From: Comamonas thiooxydans
GTDB taxonomy: Bacteria > Pseudomonadota > Gammaproteobacteria > Burkholderiales > Burkholderiaceae_C
Length of the DNA stretch: 64,000 nucleotides
Direction of reading: 5' to 3'
Assembly (NCBI RefSeq): GCF_000964545.1
Contig: NZ_BBVD01000007.1
Location: forward strand, 1 to 64,000
The number at the start of each line of letters is the position of its first letter. Positions within the stretch are counted from its first letter, which is position 1. Below, in pieces: positions 56,794 to 64,000 of the stretch. The notes under the pieces are model-generated. The model made no database searches. It was given only the letters and a program-made list of their open reading frames with translations, and was not told where the DNA came from. The position numbers and the translations under genes were made by a program.

Positions 56794-58242
56794 TCAGGCC
56801 AGCGTATAGGCCGTCTTCACCGTGGTGTAGAACTCCTGGGCATAGCGCCCCTGCTCGCGCGGGCCGTAGCTTGAGCCCTTGCGACCGCCAAACGGCACGT
56901 GGTAGTCCACGCCCGCCGTGGGCAGGTTGACCATGACCATGCCGGCCTGGCTGTGGCGCTTGAAGTGCGTGGCGTGCTTGAGGCTGGTGGTCGCAATGCC
57001 GGCCGACAGGCCAAACGGCGTGTCGTTGGCCATGGCCAGGGCCTCTTCATAGTCCTTGACGCGGATCACGCTGGCCACGGGGCCGAAGACTTCCTCGCGG
57101 TTGATGCGCATGCCGGCCTCGGTGTCCACGAACAGCGTGGGCGCCATGTAGTAGCCCTGCTTGCCGCTTCCCGTGTGGCAGGCGACGCGGGCGCCACCGG
57201 CCGCCAGGCGCGCGCCTTCGGCCTTGGCGATTTCAACGTAGCTCAGGTCCTGCTCCAGCTGGGCCTGGCTGACCACGGGGCCCATATCGGTGCCGGCGGC
57301 GCGTGCGTCACCGACCAAGATCCGCGCCATGCGCGCCTGCAGGGCTTCGATGAAGGCCGGGTAGATCTTGTCGGTCACGATGAGGCGGCTCGATGCCGTG
57401 CAGCGCTGGCCCGTGGAGTAAAAGCCGCTTTGCGCCGACAGCTCCACGGCCTGGGCGAGATCAGCATCGTCGAGCACGATCTGGGGGTTCTTGCCGCCCA
57501 TCTCCAACTGCACCTTCTTGCCCGAAGCCACGCAGGCCGCCGCAATGCCGCGGCCCACGCCCACCGAGCCCGTGAAACTGATGGCCGCCACATCGGCATG
57601 GTTCACCAAGGCTTCGCCGATCACGCGGCCTCGGCCCATGACCAGGTTGAACACACCGGCGGGGATGCCCGAGCGGTGGATGATGTCGGCCAGGGCCCAG
57701 GCACTGCCGGGCACCAGGTCGGCGGGCTTCAAGACCACGCAGCAGCCGTTGGCCAGGGCCGGGGCGATCTTCCAGGCGGGGATGGCAATGGGGAAGTTCC
57801 AGGGCGTGATCAGGCCGACCACGCCGATCGGCTCGCGCGTGATTTCCACGCCAATGCCTGGACGCACCGACGGCACGGTCTCGCCGCTCAGGCGCAGGCA
57901 TTCACCCGCAAAGAACTTGAAGATCTGGCCGGCGCGGCCGACTTCGCCAATGGCTTCGGGCAGGGTCTTGCCTTCTTCGCGCGCCAGCAGCTCGCCCAGC
58001 TCCGCCTTGCGCGCCAGGATCTCCGTGCCGATCTTGTCCAGGGCGTCGGAGCGCGCCTGTATGCCCGAGGTAGACCAGGCCGGGAAGGCTGCAGCAGCGG
58101 CAGACACAGCGGCCTGCACATCGGATGCGCCGCCCTGGGCGTACGCGCCGATCACATCGGACAGGTCGCTGGGGTTGGTGTTGGGGGAATAGCTGTCAGC
58201 AGCCGTCCACTGGCCGTTGATGAGGTTGTCGTAGCGGGACAT
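56794..58242 (-). CDS. 2-oxoglutarate semialdehyde (2,5-dioxopentanoate) dehydrogenase
   Basis: NAD(P)-dependent aldehyde dehydrogenase, 482 residues. Asn149 (TPWNFP), Glu247 (LEMGG) and the catalytic Cys281 (GQRCTASS) are all present. Context makes the substrate clear by inference: it is the last step of the glucarate pathway, after gudD and kdgD, giving 2-oxoglutarate. Start at 58242 with GGAG seven bases upstream. Separated from gudD by repeat copy F. Confidence 0.9.
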   Translation of the reverse strand: MSRYDNLINGQWTAADSYSPNTNPSDLSDVIGAYAQGGASDVQAAVSAAAAAFPAWSTSGIQARSDALDKIGTEILARKAELGELLAREEGKTLPEAIGEVGRAGQIFKFFAGECLRLSGETVPSVRPGIGVEITREPIGVVGLITPWNFPIAIPAWKIAPALANGCCVVLKPADLVPGSAWALADIIHRSGIPAGVFNLVMGRGRVIGEALVNHADVAAISFTGSVGVGRGIAAACVASGKKVQLEMGGKNPQIVLDDADLAQAVELSAQSGFYSTGQRCTASSRLIVTDKIYPAFIEALQARMARILVGDARAAGTDMGPVVSQAQLEQDLSYVEIAKAEGARLAAGGARVACHTGSGKQGYYMAPTLFVDTEAGMRINREEVFGPVASVIRVKDYEEALAMANDTPFGLSAGIATTSLKHATHFKRHSQAGMVMVNLPTAGVDYHVPFGGRKGSSYGPREQGRYAQEFYTTVKTAYTLA

Positions 58243-58302
58243 GAAATGCTCCAAAAGAGAGATTCGATAAAAGAGGTGAGCTAGTTGGGCGCTGCATTTG
58301 AA

Positions 58303-58413
58303 GCAGGCGCGGCCCAAAGCGATGGACACCGAGCAAGGGCCGTCCCGCAGCGAAGGTGTCGTCCCCCTCCCGCGCAGCGAGAGAGGGGGAAGCGGCGCCA
58401 GCCGCTCAGGGGG
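58303..58413 (-). repeat. Structured 3'-end repeat, copy F
   Basis: On the minus strand it starts three bases after the gudD stop, in gudD orientation. 5' hairpin GCGGC/GCCGC, extended central segment, and helix GACACC (rc of 58355-58360) with GGTGTC (rc of 58325-58330), perfect, 24-base loop. It lies inside the glucarate operon. Confidence 0.85.
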
Positions 58414-58416
58414 TGC

Positions 58417-59754
58417 TCAGCGCACCATGCAAGGCAGTTTGTTGTCGAACTTCCAGCCAGGGATCAGGTGCTGCATGGCAATGGCGTCGTCACGCGCGCC
58501 CAGGCCGTGCTCCTGGTACAGGGCGTTGGCGCGCTTGAGGGCCTCGCGGTCCACGGTCACGCCCAGGCCGGGGGTCTTGGGCACTTCCACAAAACCGCCC
58601 TTGATCTGCAAGGGTTGTTGCGTGAGGTACTGGCCGTCCTGCCAGATCCAGTGCGTGTCGATGGCCGTGACCTTGCCGGGCACGGCGGCGGCCACGTGGG
58701 TGAACATGGCCAGCGAGATGTCGAAGTGGTTGTTGGAGTGCGAACCCCAGGTCAGGCCCCAGTCGCGGCAGGTCTGGCCCACGCGCACCGAGCCGGCCAT
58801 GGTCCAGAAATGGGGGTCGGCCAGCGGGATGTCCACGGACTGCAGCGACAGGGCGTGCACCATCTGGCGCCAGTCGGTGGCGACCATATTCGTGGCCGTG
58901 GGCAGGCCGGTGGCGCGGCGAAATTCAGCCATGACCTCGCGGCCCGAGAAACCGCCTTCGGCGCCGCAGGGGTCTTCGGCATAGGCCAGCACGCCGCGCA
59001 TGTCGCGCATCAGGCGGATGGCGTCCTTGAGCAGCCAGCCGCCGTTGGGGTCCAGGGTGACGCGGGCGTCGGGAAAACGTTTCGCCAGGGCCGTCACGGC
59101 TTCGACTTCCTGCTCGCCAGCCAGCACGCCGCCCTTGAGCTTGAAGTCGTTGAAGCCGTAGCGTGCGTAGGCCGCTTCGGCCTGGCGCACGATGGCCTCG
59201 GGCGTCATGGCAGTCATGTGGCGCACCTGGGTCCAGTCGTCCGTGCCCAGCTTGTCTTCGCCGGGCTTGACATAGTCCAGGCCGGTCTTGTCGCTGGGAC
59301 CCACAAAGAACAGGTAGCCCAGCATTTCCACGCGCTCGCGCTGCTGGCCTTCGCCCAGCAGGGCAGCCACGGGCACGCCCAGGTGCTGGCCCAGCAGGTC
59401 CAGCAGGGCGGATTCGATGGCCGTGACCGCGTGCACGCCGATGCGCAGGTCAAAGGTCTGCAGGCCGCGGCCGCCGGTGTCGCGGCCTTCCAGGGATTTC
59501 TGCAGCTCTTGCAGCAGCTGCAGGTGCTGGCCGACAGAGCGGCCGATCAGCACCTGCCTGCTGTCCTCCAGAGCCTGTCGAATGCCTTCGCCGCCCGGCA
59601 CCTCGCCCACCCCCGTACGGCCCGCGCTGTCGTGCACCAGCACGACGTTGCGCGTGAAGTAGGGCGCATGCGCGCCGCTGAGGTTCATGAGCATGCCGTC
59701 GCGGCCGGCGACGGGAATGACTTCGATGGCGGTGATGGTCGGGGTAGTGGACAT
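58417..59754 (-). CDS. gudD: Glucarate dehydratase
   Basis: Dehydrates D-glucarate to 5-dehydro-4-deoxyglucarate; enolase superfamily, 445 residues. The catalytic lysine pair is in KLKGG (205-207), metal ligands are Asp235 (LDPNGGW) and Glu260 (AEDP), and the His of the His-Asp dyad is in GSHSNNHFDIS. First enzyme of the pathway completed by kdgD and the semialdehyde dehydrogenase. ATG at 59754; the ribosome binding site is weak. Confidence 0.95.
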   Translation of the reverse strand: MSTTPTITAIEVIPVAGRDGMLMNLSGAHAPYFTRNVVLVHDSAGRTGVGEVPGGEGIRQALEDSRQVLIGRSVGQHLQLLQELQKSLEGRDTGGRGLQTFDLRIGVHAVTAIESALLDLLGQHLGVPVAALLGEGQQRERVEMLGYLFFVGPSDKTGLDYVKPGEDKLGTDDWTQVRHMTAMTPEAIVRQAEAAYARYGFNDFKLKGGVLAGEQEVEAVTALAKRFPDARVTLDPNGGWLLKDAIRLMRDMRGVLAYAEDPCGAEGGFSGREVMAEFRRATGLPTATNMVATDWRQMVHALSLQSVDIPLADPHFWTMAGSVRVGQTCRDWGLTWGSHSNNHFDISLAMFTHVAAAVPGKVTAIDTHWIWQDGQYLTQQPLQIKGGFVEVPKTPGLGVTVDREALKRANALYQEHGLGARDDAIAMQHLIPGWKFDNKLPCMVR

Positions 59755-59791
59755 GGGAAGACTCTTCAACAGACTCGGAGGGAAAGGGAAA

Positions 59792-60757
59792 TCACTGCGC
59801 GGCGGACCAGGGCACCTCGGCCGCAGGGCGGCCCGTGGCGATGAACTGCTGCAGATTCAGCAGAACCAGGTCGGCCATGGCGCGGCGGGTTTCATGGGTG
59901 CCGCTGGCGATATGGGGGGCCAGCACCACGTTGTCCAGGGCCAGCAGGGCAGGCAGGGGGCGGGGCTCGTCCTCGAACACGTCGAGGCCCGCACCGGCGA
60001 TGCGCTTGTTCTCCAGGGCATCGGCCAGGGCGGCCTCGTCGACCACGCTGCCGCGGGCCACATTGACCAGGAAGCCCTGCGGGCCCAGGGCCGCCAGCAC
60101 TTCGGCGTTCACCAGGTGGCGCGTGCCTTCACCGCCGGCAGCGGTGATGACCAGGATGTCGGCCCAGCGCGCCAGCTCCAGCAGCGAGGGCAGGTACTGA
60201 TGGGGCGATCCCTCTACGGGGCGGCGGTTGTAGTAGGCCACTTCCATGTCGAAGCCCGAGGCGCGGCGCGCCACGGTGCTGCCGATGCGGCCCATGCCGA
60301 AGATGCCCAGGCGCTTGCCGCTGGCGCGGGTACGGATGCCGAAGCGGCTCTTGCTCCAGTCGCCGCGGCGCACGAACCGGTCGGACTCGCTGAGGCCGCG
60401 CGTGGCGTCCAGCAGCAGGGCAAAGGCCAGGTCGGCCACACAGTCGTCGAGCACGCCCGGCGTATAGCCCACACGCGCGCCGCGGCGCAGCAGGGCGTCC
60501 TTGTCCAGGGCATCGAATCCCACGCCGAAGCTGCTCACGAACTTGAGCTTGGGCAGGGCGTCGACCACACGGGCGGGCAGGCCCATGGCGGCCGAGGTGA
60601 CCGCATATTCGAACTGGCCGCCATGCTCGGCAAGAAAGCGCTCGGGATCGGGCTGCTCGGAGAGGATGCTCACCTCGTAGGCCTGAGCCAGTTCGGCATC
60701 AAGCTGGGTCAGCGGCATCTTGCCGTATTGAAGAACGCGTGGTCGGATGGTCGCCAT
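59792..60757 (-). CDS. D-isomer-specific 2-hydroxyacid dehydrogenase family protein
   Basis: 321-residue NAD(P)-dependent dehydrogenase, similar to glyoxylate/hydroxypyruvate reductases. Rossmann motif GIFGMGRIG near residue 150; the catalytic Arg (VNVARGSVVD), Glu (DVFEDEPRP) and His (APHIASGTH) are present. Sits between the Bug protein gene and gudD; no step of the known glucarate pathway needs it, so it may remove a side product such as a 2-keto acid, or widen the operon's substrate range. Confidence 0.88.
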   Translation of the reverse strand: MATIRPRVLQYGKMPLTQLDAELAQAYEVSILSEQPDPERFLAEHGGQFEYAVTSAAMGLPARVVDALPKLKFVSSFGVGFDALDKDALLRRGARVGYTPGVLDDCVADLAFALLLDATRGLSESDRFVRRGDWSKSRFGIRTRASGKRLGIFGMGRIGSTVARRASGFDMEVAYYNRRPVEGSPHQYLPSLLELARWADILVITAAGGEGTRHLVNAEVLAALGPQGFLVNVARGSVVDEAALADALENKRIAGAGLDVFEDEPRPLPALLALDNVVLAPHIASGTHETRRAMADLVLLNLQQFIATGRPAAEVPWSAAQ

Positions 60758-60864
60758 GCCTTGGAATCCTTGGAACTTGCGGGGACTGAAAGCCCCTGTG
60801 AAAAGGGCCCGCGTGGTGACAGGCCTGCGGGAAACGGCCTGGGGGCCATCCCGTTGTTTCTAGC

Positions 60865-61824
60865 TCAATCTGCGGTGATCTTTCGCGTTTGGATCAGGGT
60901 TTTCCAGCGCTCGTTCTCCTGGGCCTGAAAGCGTGTGAATTCTTCGGGCGTGTTGCCCACGATTTCCAGCCCCTGCTCCACAAAGCGCTTGCGGATATCG
61001 GGTTGCTGCACGGCGACAATGGCGGCCTTGGCCAGTCTGGACTTGACATCCGCCGGCAAGCCCCTGGGAGCGGCCATGCCTTGCCACGAATAGACCTCTG
61101 CTCCCTTGACGCCGGACTCGGCCAGTGTGGGAACGTCGGGCAGCACAGGCGAACGCTGGCTACCGGTCACGGCAATGGCGCGCAGCTTGCCGCTACGCAG
61201 ATGGGGCAGCACGGCGTTGACGTTCTGGAAGGAAAAATCCACCTGTCCACCCAGCAGATCGGTGATGGCCGGTGCTCCGCCCTTGTAGGGTACATGCACG
61301 GCTTCGGTGCCCGTTTGCTGCCAGAACAGCTCGGCCGACAAATGATCCGAAGAGCCATTGCCGGAGCTTGCAAAACTGATCTTGCCGGGATTGGCCTTGA
61401 GCGCGGCAATCACCTCGCTCACGCTGCGGGCCTTTTGCGTCGTGCTGGCAACGAGCACATTGGGCGCCTGCACGGGGATGGTGATGTAGTCGAAATCCTT
61501 GCTGGCGTCATAGGGCACGTTCTTCACCATATGCGGGGTCACCACAAAGGGGCCCAGCGATGCCACCAGCAAGGTGTAGCCATCGGCCGCAGCGCGCTTG
61601 ACGGCTCCTGCACCGATGGTGCCCGTGGCTCCAGGACGGTTTTCCACGACAAAGGGCTTGCCCAGTTGCTCGGCCATGCTCAGGGCCACCGCACGCGCCA
61701 CGGTGTCGGTGGAGCCGCCAGCCGGGAACGGCACGATGATGTTCACGGGCCGGTCGGGAAAGTTGCCAGCCGCCTGGGCGGCCAGGGCCAGGGTGGCACC
61801 CAGCGTGATCAGTATCCTTTTCAT
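60865..61824 (-). CDS. Bug family (TctC-type) periplasmic binding protein
   Basis: 319 residues with a signal peptide of about 19 (LAAQAA). Tripartite tricarboxylate transporter receptor family: PVNIIVPFPAGGSTDTVAR, ENRPGATGTIGAG and VHVPYKGGAPA are the typical blocks. Probably binds a sugar acid or dicarboxylate for uptake. TctA/TctB membrane partners are not in the window, so the membrane part must be elsewhere. Confidence 0.92.
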   Translation of the reverse strand: MKRILITLGATLALAAQAAGNFPDRPVNIIVPFPAGGSTDTVARAVALSMAEQLGKPFVVENRPGATGTIGAGAVKRAAADGYTLLVASLGPFVVTPHMVKNVPYDASKDFDYITIPVQAPNVLVASTTQKARSVSEVIAALKANPGKISFASSGNGSSDHLSAELFWQQTGTEAVHVPYKGGAPAITDLLGGQVDFSFQNVNAVLPHLRSGKLRAIAVTGSQRSPVLPDVPTLAESGVKGAEVYSWQGMAAPRGLPADVKSRLAKAAIVAVQQPDIRKRFVEQGLEIVGNTPEEFTRFQAQENERWKTLIQTRKITAD

Positions 61825-61880
61825 ACTTTGTCTCCTGAAGACGCGGGGCCCGGTTCTTGGCCTGACCCCTGCATCGGGTC

Positions 61881-62792
61881 TTACTGGGGGCCGAGCTTGT
61901 CGATCAGGACCTTGAGTTCTTCCATCTCGGCAGGCTTGAGGTCGGTCAGGGGAGCGCGAACGGGACCGGCATCGTGGCCGACCAGCTTGGCGCCGGCCTT
62001 GATGATGCTCACGCCGTAGCCTTCGACACGGTTGCGGATCTTCAGGTAGGGCATGAAGAATTCCTTGAGCAGCTTGTGCTGCGTGGCCTGGTCATCGGTG
62101 CGCACGGCTTCGTAGAACGCCATCGCCGTCCTGGGGATGAAGTTGAAGACGGCAGAGGAGTAGACGGGGGTACCCAGAGCCTTGTAGGCGGCCGCGTAGA
62201 CCTCGGCCGTAGGCAGTCCACCCAGATAGGCGAAGCGATCACCCATCTTCATGAAGATGGAGGACATGGTCTCGATATTGCCCAGACCGTCCTTGAAGCC
62301 CACCAGGTTGGGGCAGCGCTCGGCCAGGATGGCCAGGGATTCAGGCGTGAAGCGAGAGCGGTCGCGGTTGTAGACGATGACGCCGAACTTCACGCTCTTG
62401 CAGACCTGCTCCACATGGGCGATCAGGCCTTCCTGGCCGGCTTCGGTCAGGTAATGAGGCATCAGCAGAATGCCGTGGGCACCCAGTCGTTCAGCCTCCT
62501 GGGCATGGGCGATGGCATTGCGGGTGGGGCCGCCGGCGCCGGCGATGATGGGCACCTTGCCACGGCAGGTATCCACGGCGGTCTTGATGATCTGGCCGTA
62601 TTCCTCGCCATACAGCGAGAAGTATTCGCCCGTGCCACCAGCGGCGAACAGGGCACTGGCGCCATAGGGAGCCAGCCATTCAAGGCGTGCGGCATAACCC
62701 TTGGCATTGAAGTTGCCCTGGGCATCGAAGTCCGTCACGGGGAAGGACAGCAGGCCGGAACTCATCACGTCTTTGAGGTCTTGGGGTGTCAT
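61881..62792 (-). CDS. kdgD: 5-dehydro-4-deoxyglucarate dehydratase
   Basis: Dehydrates and decarboxylates 5-dehydro-4-deoxyglucarate to 2-oxoglutarate semialdehyde. DapA/NAL superfamily, 303 residues: Schiff-base Lys167 (VGFKDG), Tyr141 (VYNRD) and substrate loop GGTGEY (52-57). The GGTGEYFSLY region is typical for KdgD. Start at 62792 with AAGGAT upstream; the longer open frame is not family-like. Confidence 0.94.
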   Translation of the reverse strand: MTPQDLKDVMSSGLLSFPVTDFDAQGNFNAKGYAARLEWLAPYGASALFAAGGTGEYFSLYGEEYGQIIKTAVDTCRGKVPIIAGAGGPTRNAIAHAQEAERLGAHGILLMPHYLTEAGQEGLIAHVEQVCKSVKFGVIVYNRDRSRFTPESLAILAERCPNLVGFKDGLGNIETMSSIFMKMGDRFAYLGGLPTAEVYAAAYKALGTPVYSSAVFNFIPRTAMAFYEAVRTDDQATQHKLLKEFFMPYLKIRNRVEGYGVSIIKAGAKLVGHDAGPVRAPLTDLKPAEMEELKVLIDKLGPQ

Positions 62793-62833
62793 GGTAATCC
62801 TTGAAAAGAAGAGAGCAAAAAAGATCTGGCAGC

Positions 62834-63811
62834 TCAATCCAGCTGCAGTTGGGCGGCTTGCACCACGGCGCGCCAGCGCGCGCGCTCGGCGTTGAAGAAT
62901 TTGTCGGTTTCGGCGGGCGTCATCGTGACGACCTCGGCACCCTGGCCGGTCAGTCGGGAGCGGACCTCGGTGGAGCGGATGGCAGCGAGCAACACCTGGT
63001 TCACACGCTGCACCACGGCTTCAGGCGTCTTGGCGGGCAGCACCACGCCCTGCCAGGTGCCCGAGGCAAAACCCTGTGCGCCCTGCTCCGCCAGCGTCGG
63101 CACATCGGCGATCAGCGGCATGCGGGTGTTCTTGGAAATGCCCAGCAGCTTGAGCTTGCCGCTTTGCACATGCGGATAGGTAGCCAGCATGCCGTTCATC
63201 AGCACCTGGGTCTGGCCGGCTACCGTGTCCTGCACCGACTGCACGCCGCCCTTGTAGGGCACATACACCCATTTGGCGCCGGTGATGCGGGCCAGCTCCA
63301 CGCCAGCCAGATGGGGGGCACTGCCCGATGCGGTGACGGCAAAGTTCAGGTCCTGCTTTTTGGACAGCTCCACCAGTTCCTTGAGATTGCCGGCCTGAAC
63401 GGAGGGATGCACCACCAGCATATGGGGCGAATAGGCCAGCATGGCCGCACCGCGCAGCGCCTTGGAAGGGTCGAAGCTGAGCTTGGTATAGATGGAGGGA
63501 GAGATGGCCAGTGCACCGAGATCGCAGAGCAGCCAGGTATAGCCGTCGGCGGGTGCGCGGGCGACGAATTCAGCCCCCAGATTGCCATTGGCGCCGGGCT
63601 TGTTGTCGATCACCACGGTCTGCTTGAGCTCCTGGGAAATCAGCTGCCCGATGGAGCGCGCAATGATGTCGGAGCTGCCGCCGGGCGGATAGGGAACGAC
63701 CAGACGGATGGGCTTGCTGGGCCAGGCATCAGCAGCCAGCAATGTGGACGACAGCAAACCGCCGGCCGCCAGGGCCAGCAGAGAGCGCAGAAAGTGCGAG
63801 CGTCGGACCAT
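62834..63811 (-). CDS. Bug family (TctC-type) periplasmic binding protein
   Basis: 325 residues with signal peptide about 1-27. Blocks as in the family: PIRLVVPYPPGGSSDIIAR, DNKPGANGNLGAEF, VYVPYKGGVQS. First gene of the glucarate operon, with AAGGAG nine bases upstream and a candidate promoter and operator at 63839-63870. A likely receptor for glucarate or galactarate. About 40 percent like the second Bug protein by eye, so an older paralogue. Confidence 0.92.
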   Translation of the reverse strand: MVRRSHFLRSLLALAAGGLLSSTLLAADAWPSKPIRLVVPYPPGGSSDIIARSIGQLISQELKQTVVIDNKPGANGNLGAEFVARAPADGYTWLLCDLGALAISPSIYTKLSFDPSKALRGAAMLAYSPHMLVVHPSVQAGNLKELVELSKKQDLNFAVTASGSAPHLAGVELARITGAKWVYVPYKGGVQSVQDTVAGQTQVLMNGMLATYPHVQSGKLKLLGISKNTRMPLIADVPTLAEQGAQGFASGTWQGVVLPAKTPEAVVQRVNQVLLAAIRSTEVRSRLTGQGAEVVTMTPAETDKFFNAERARWRAVVQAAQLQLD

Positions 63812-63838
63812 GGTGAAATGTCTCCTTGTTGTGGTCAG

Positions 63839-63849
63839 TTATCATACAA
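63839..63849 (-). promoter_or_regulatory. Candidate GntR-family operator
   Basis: On the minus strand TTGTATGATAA, a near-palindrome with outer TT/AA like the FadR/UxuR-type operator pattern (TnGTnnnACnA-like). It overlaps the -10 element, so a bound repressor would block transcription. Confidence 0.5.
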
Positions 63850-63870
63850 CTAGGTTTTTTTGAACACCAA
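63841..63870 (-). promoter_or_regulatory. Candidate promoter of the glucarate operon
   Basis: Minus strand TTGGTG (63865-63870), 18-base spacer, TATGAT (63841-63846; five of six), then a leader of about 20 bases with AAGGAG before the first Bug gene. Confidence 0.6.
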
Positions 63871-64000
63871 GACATTTTTTCTAAGGGTAAGCACGGGTCA
63901 CCGCCGTTTACCAGGCTTCAACTGGCGCCACTCTCACCCATTAAATACGCTTCAAGCTGAATGCCATAGAGCGCTTGCAGCTATTATTTTTTGAATCATC
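63871..64000. other. Intergenic region at the window edge, with repeat family 2 copy
   Basis: No gene. The last 60 bases (from about 63940) contain AATACGCTTCAAGCTGAATGCC and GAGCGCTTGCAGCTATTATTTTTTGAATC, a copy of the TTGATAGCTG-type repeat in minus orientation. Confidence 0.5.

Noticed and set aside
56899..59844. Long plus-strand frames opposite the ALDH and gudD genes
   Set aside because: Composition (Gly/His/Ala/Arg) and exact antisense position show they are shadows.

Overview
The window is a chromosomal segment of a GC-rich betaproteobacterium. Gene content, codon use and intergenic repeats fit the Comamonadaceae, most like Comamonas; this is inference from familiarity, not a database match. 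Nearly all of it is core genome. Accessory DNA is confined to about 28.5-31.2 kb.

Layout. 0-3.5 kb: the str operon on the minus strand (rpsL, rpsG, fusA, first codons of tuf). 3.7-13.4 kb: a DD-carboxypeptidase, a hydrolase, a 2Fe-2S ferredoxin, a VanZ-like protein, the head-to-head haem genes hemJ and hemB, a CorA transporter, a dienelactone hydrolase, MarC and a hemerythrin. 12.7-16.6 kb: a four-gene MCE lipid-transport operon (permease, ATPase, MCE protein, lipoprotein). 16.9-19.9 kb: a GMC oxidoreductase, a possible unannotated small RNA, and a TSUP permease. 19.9-24.8 kb: the cell-shape operon mreB-mreC-mreD-mrdA, divergent from gatC-gatA-gatB (24.9-28.4 kb). 28.5-31.2 kb: a PD-(D/E)XK-like nuclease, an IS30-family insertion sequence and a truncated gene end. 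31.2-43.6 kb: mixed housekeeping genes (OPT transporter, serA, nitroreductase, HPP-CBS protein, pyrE/xth with overlapping divergent starts, azurin). 43.8-53.9 kb: Lrp/LysE pair, pntAB, an MBL hydrolase, rluE-like synthase and a LysR-cidA-lrgB lysis/holin-type locus. 53.9-56.7 kb: a secreted cyclase, a DsbA-like protein and a LysR regulator. 56.8-63.8 kb: a catabolic operon predicted to convert D-glucarate to 2-oxoglutarate (gudD, kdgD, semialdehyde dehydrogenase) with two Bug-type binding proteins and a 2-hydroxyacid dehydrogenase.

The most interesting signal is not a gene. Six copies of a roughly 100-base repeat sit 0-13 bases after a stop codon, always in the orientation of the gene just ended. 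Their sequences show compensatory base changes in a 6-bp helix with a constant 24-base loop, in an inner helix and in a 5' hairpin. This argues for a selected RNA structure at 3' ends of messages. A second, looser repeat family (TTGATAGCTGCTTGCGC-like), a terminator-ended small RNA candidate at 18.8 kb, and several apparently leaderless genes are further leads. No CRISPR array, rRNA or tRNA gene was seen.
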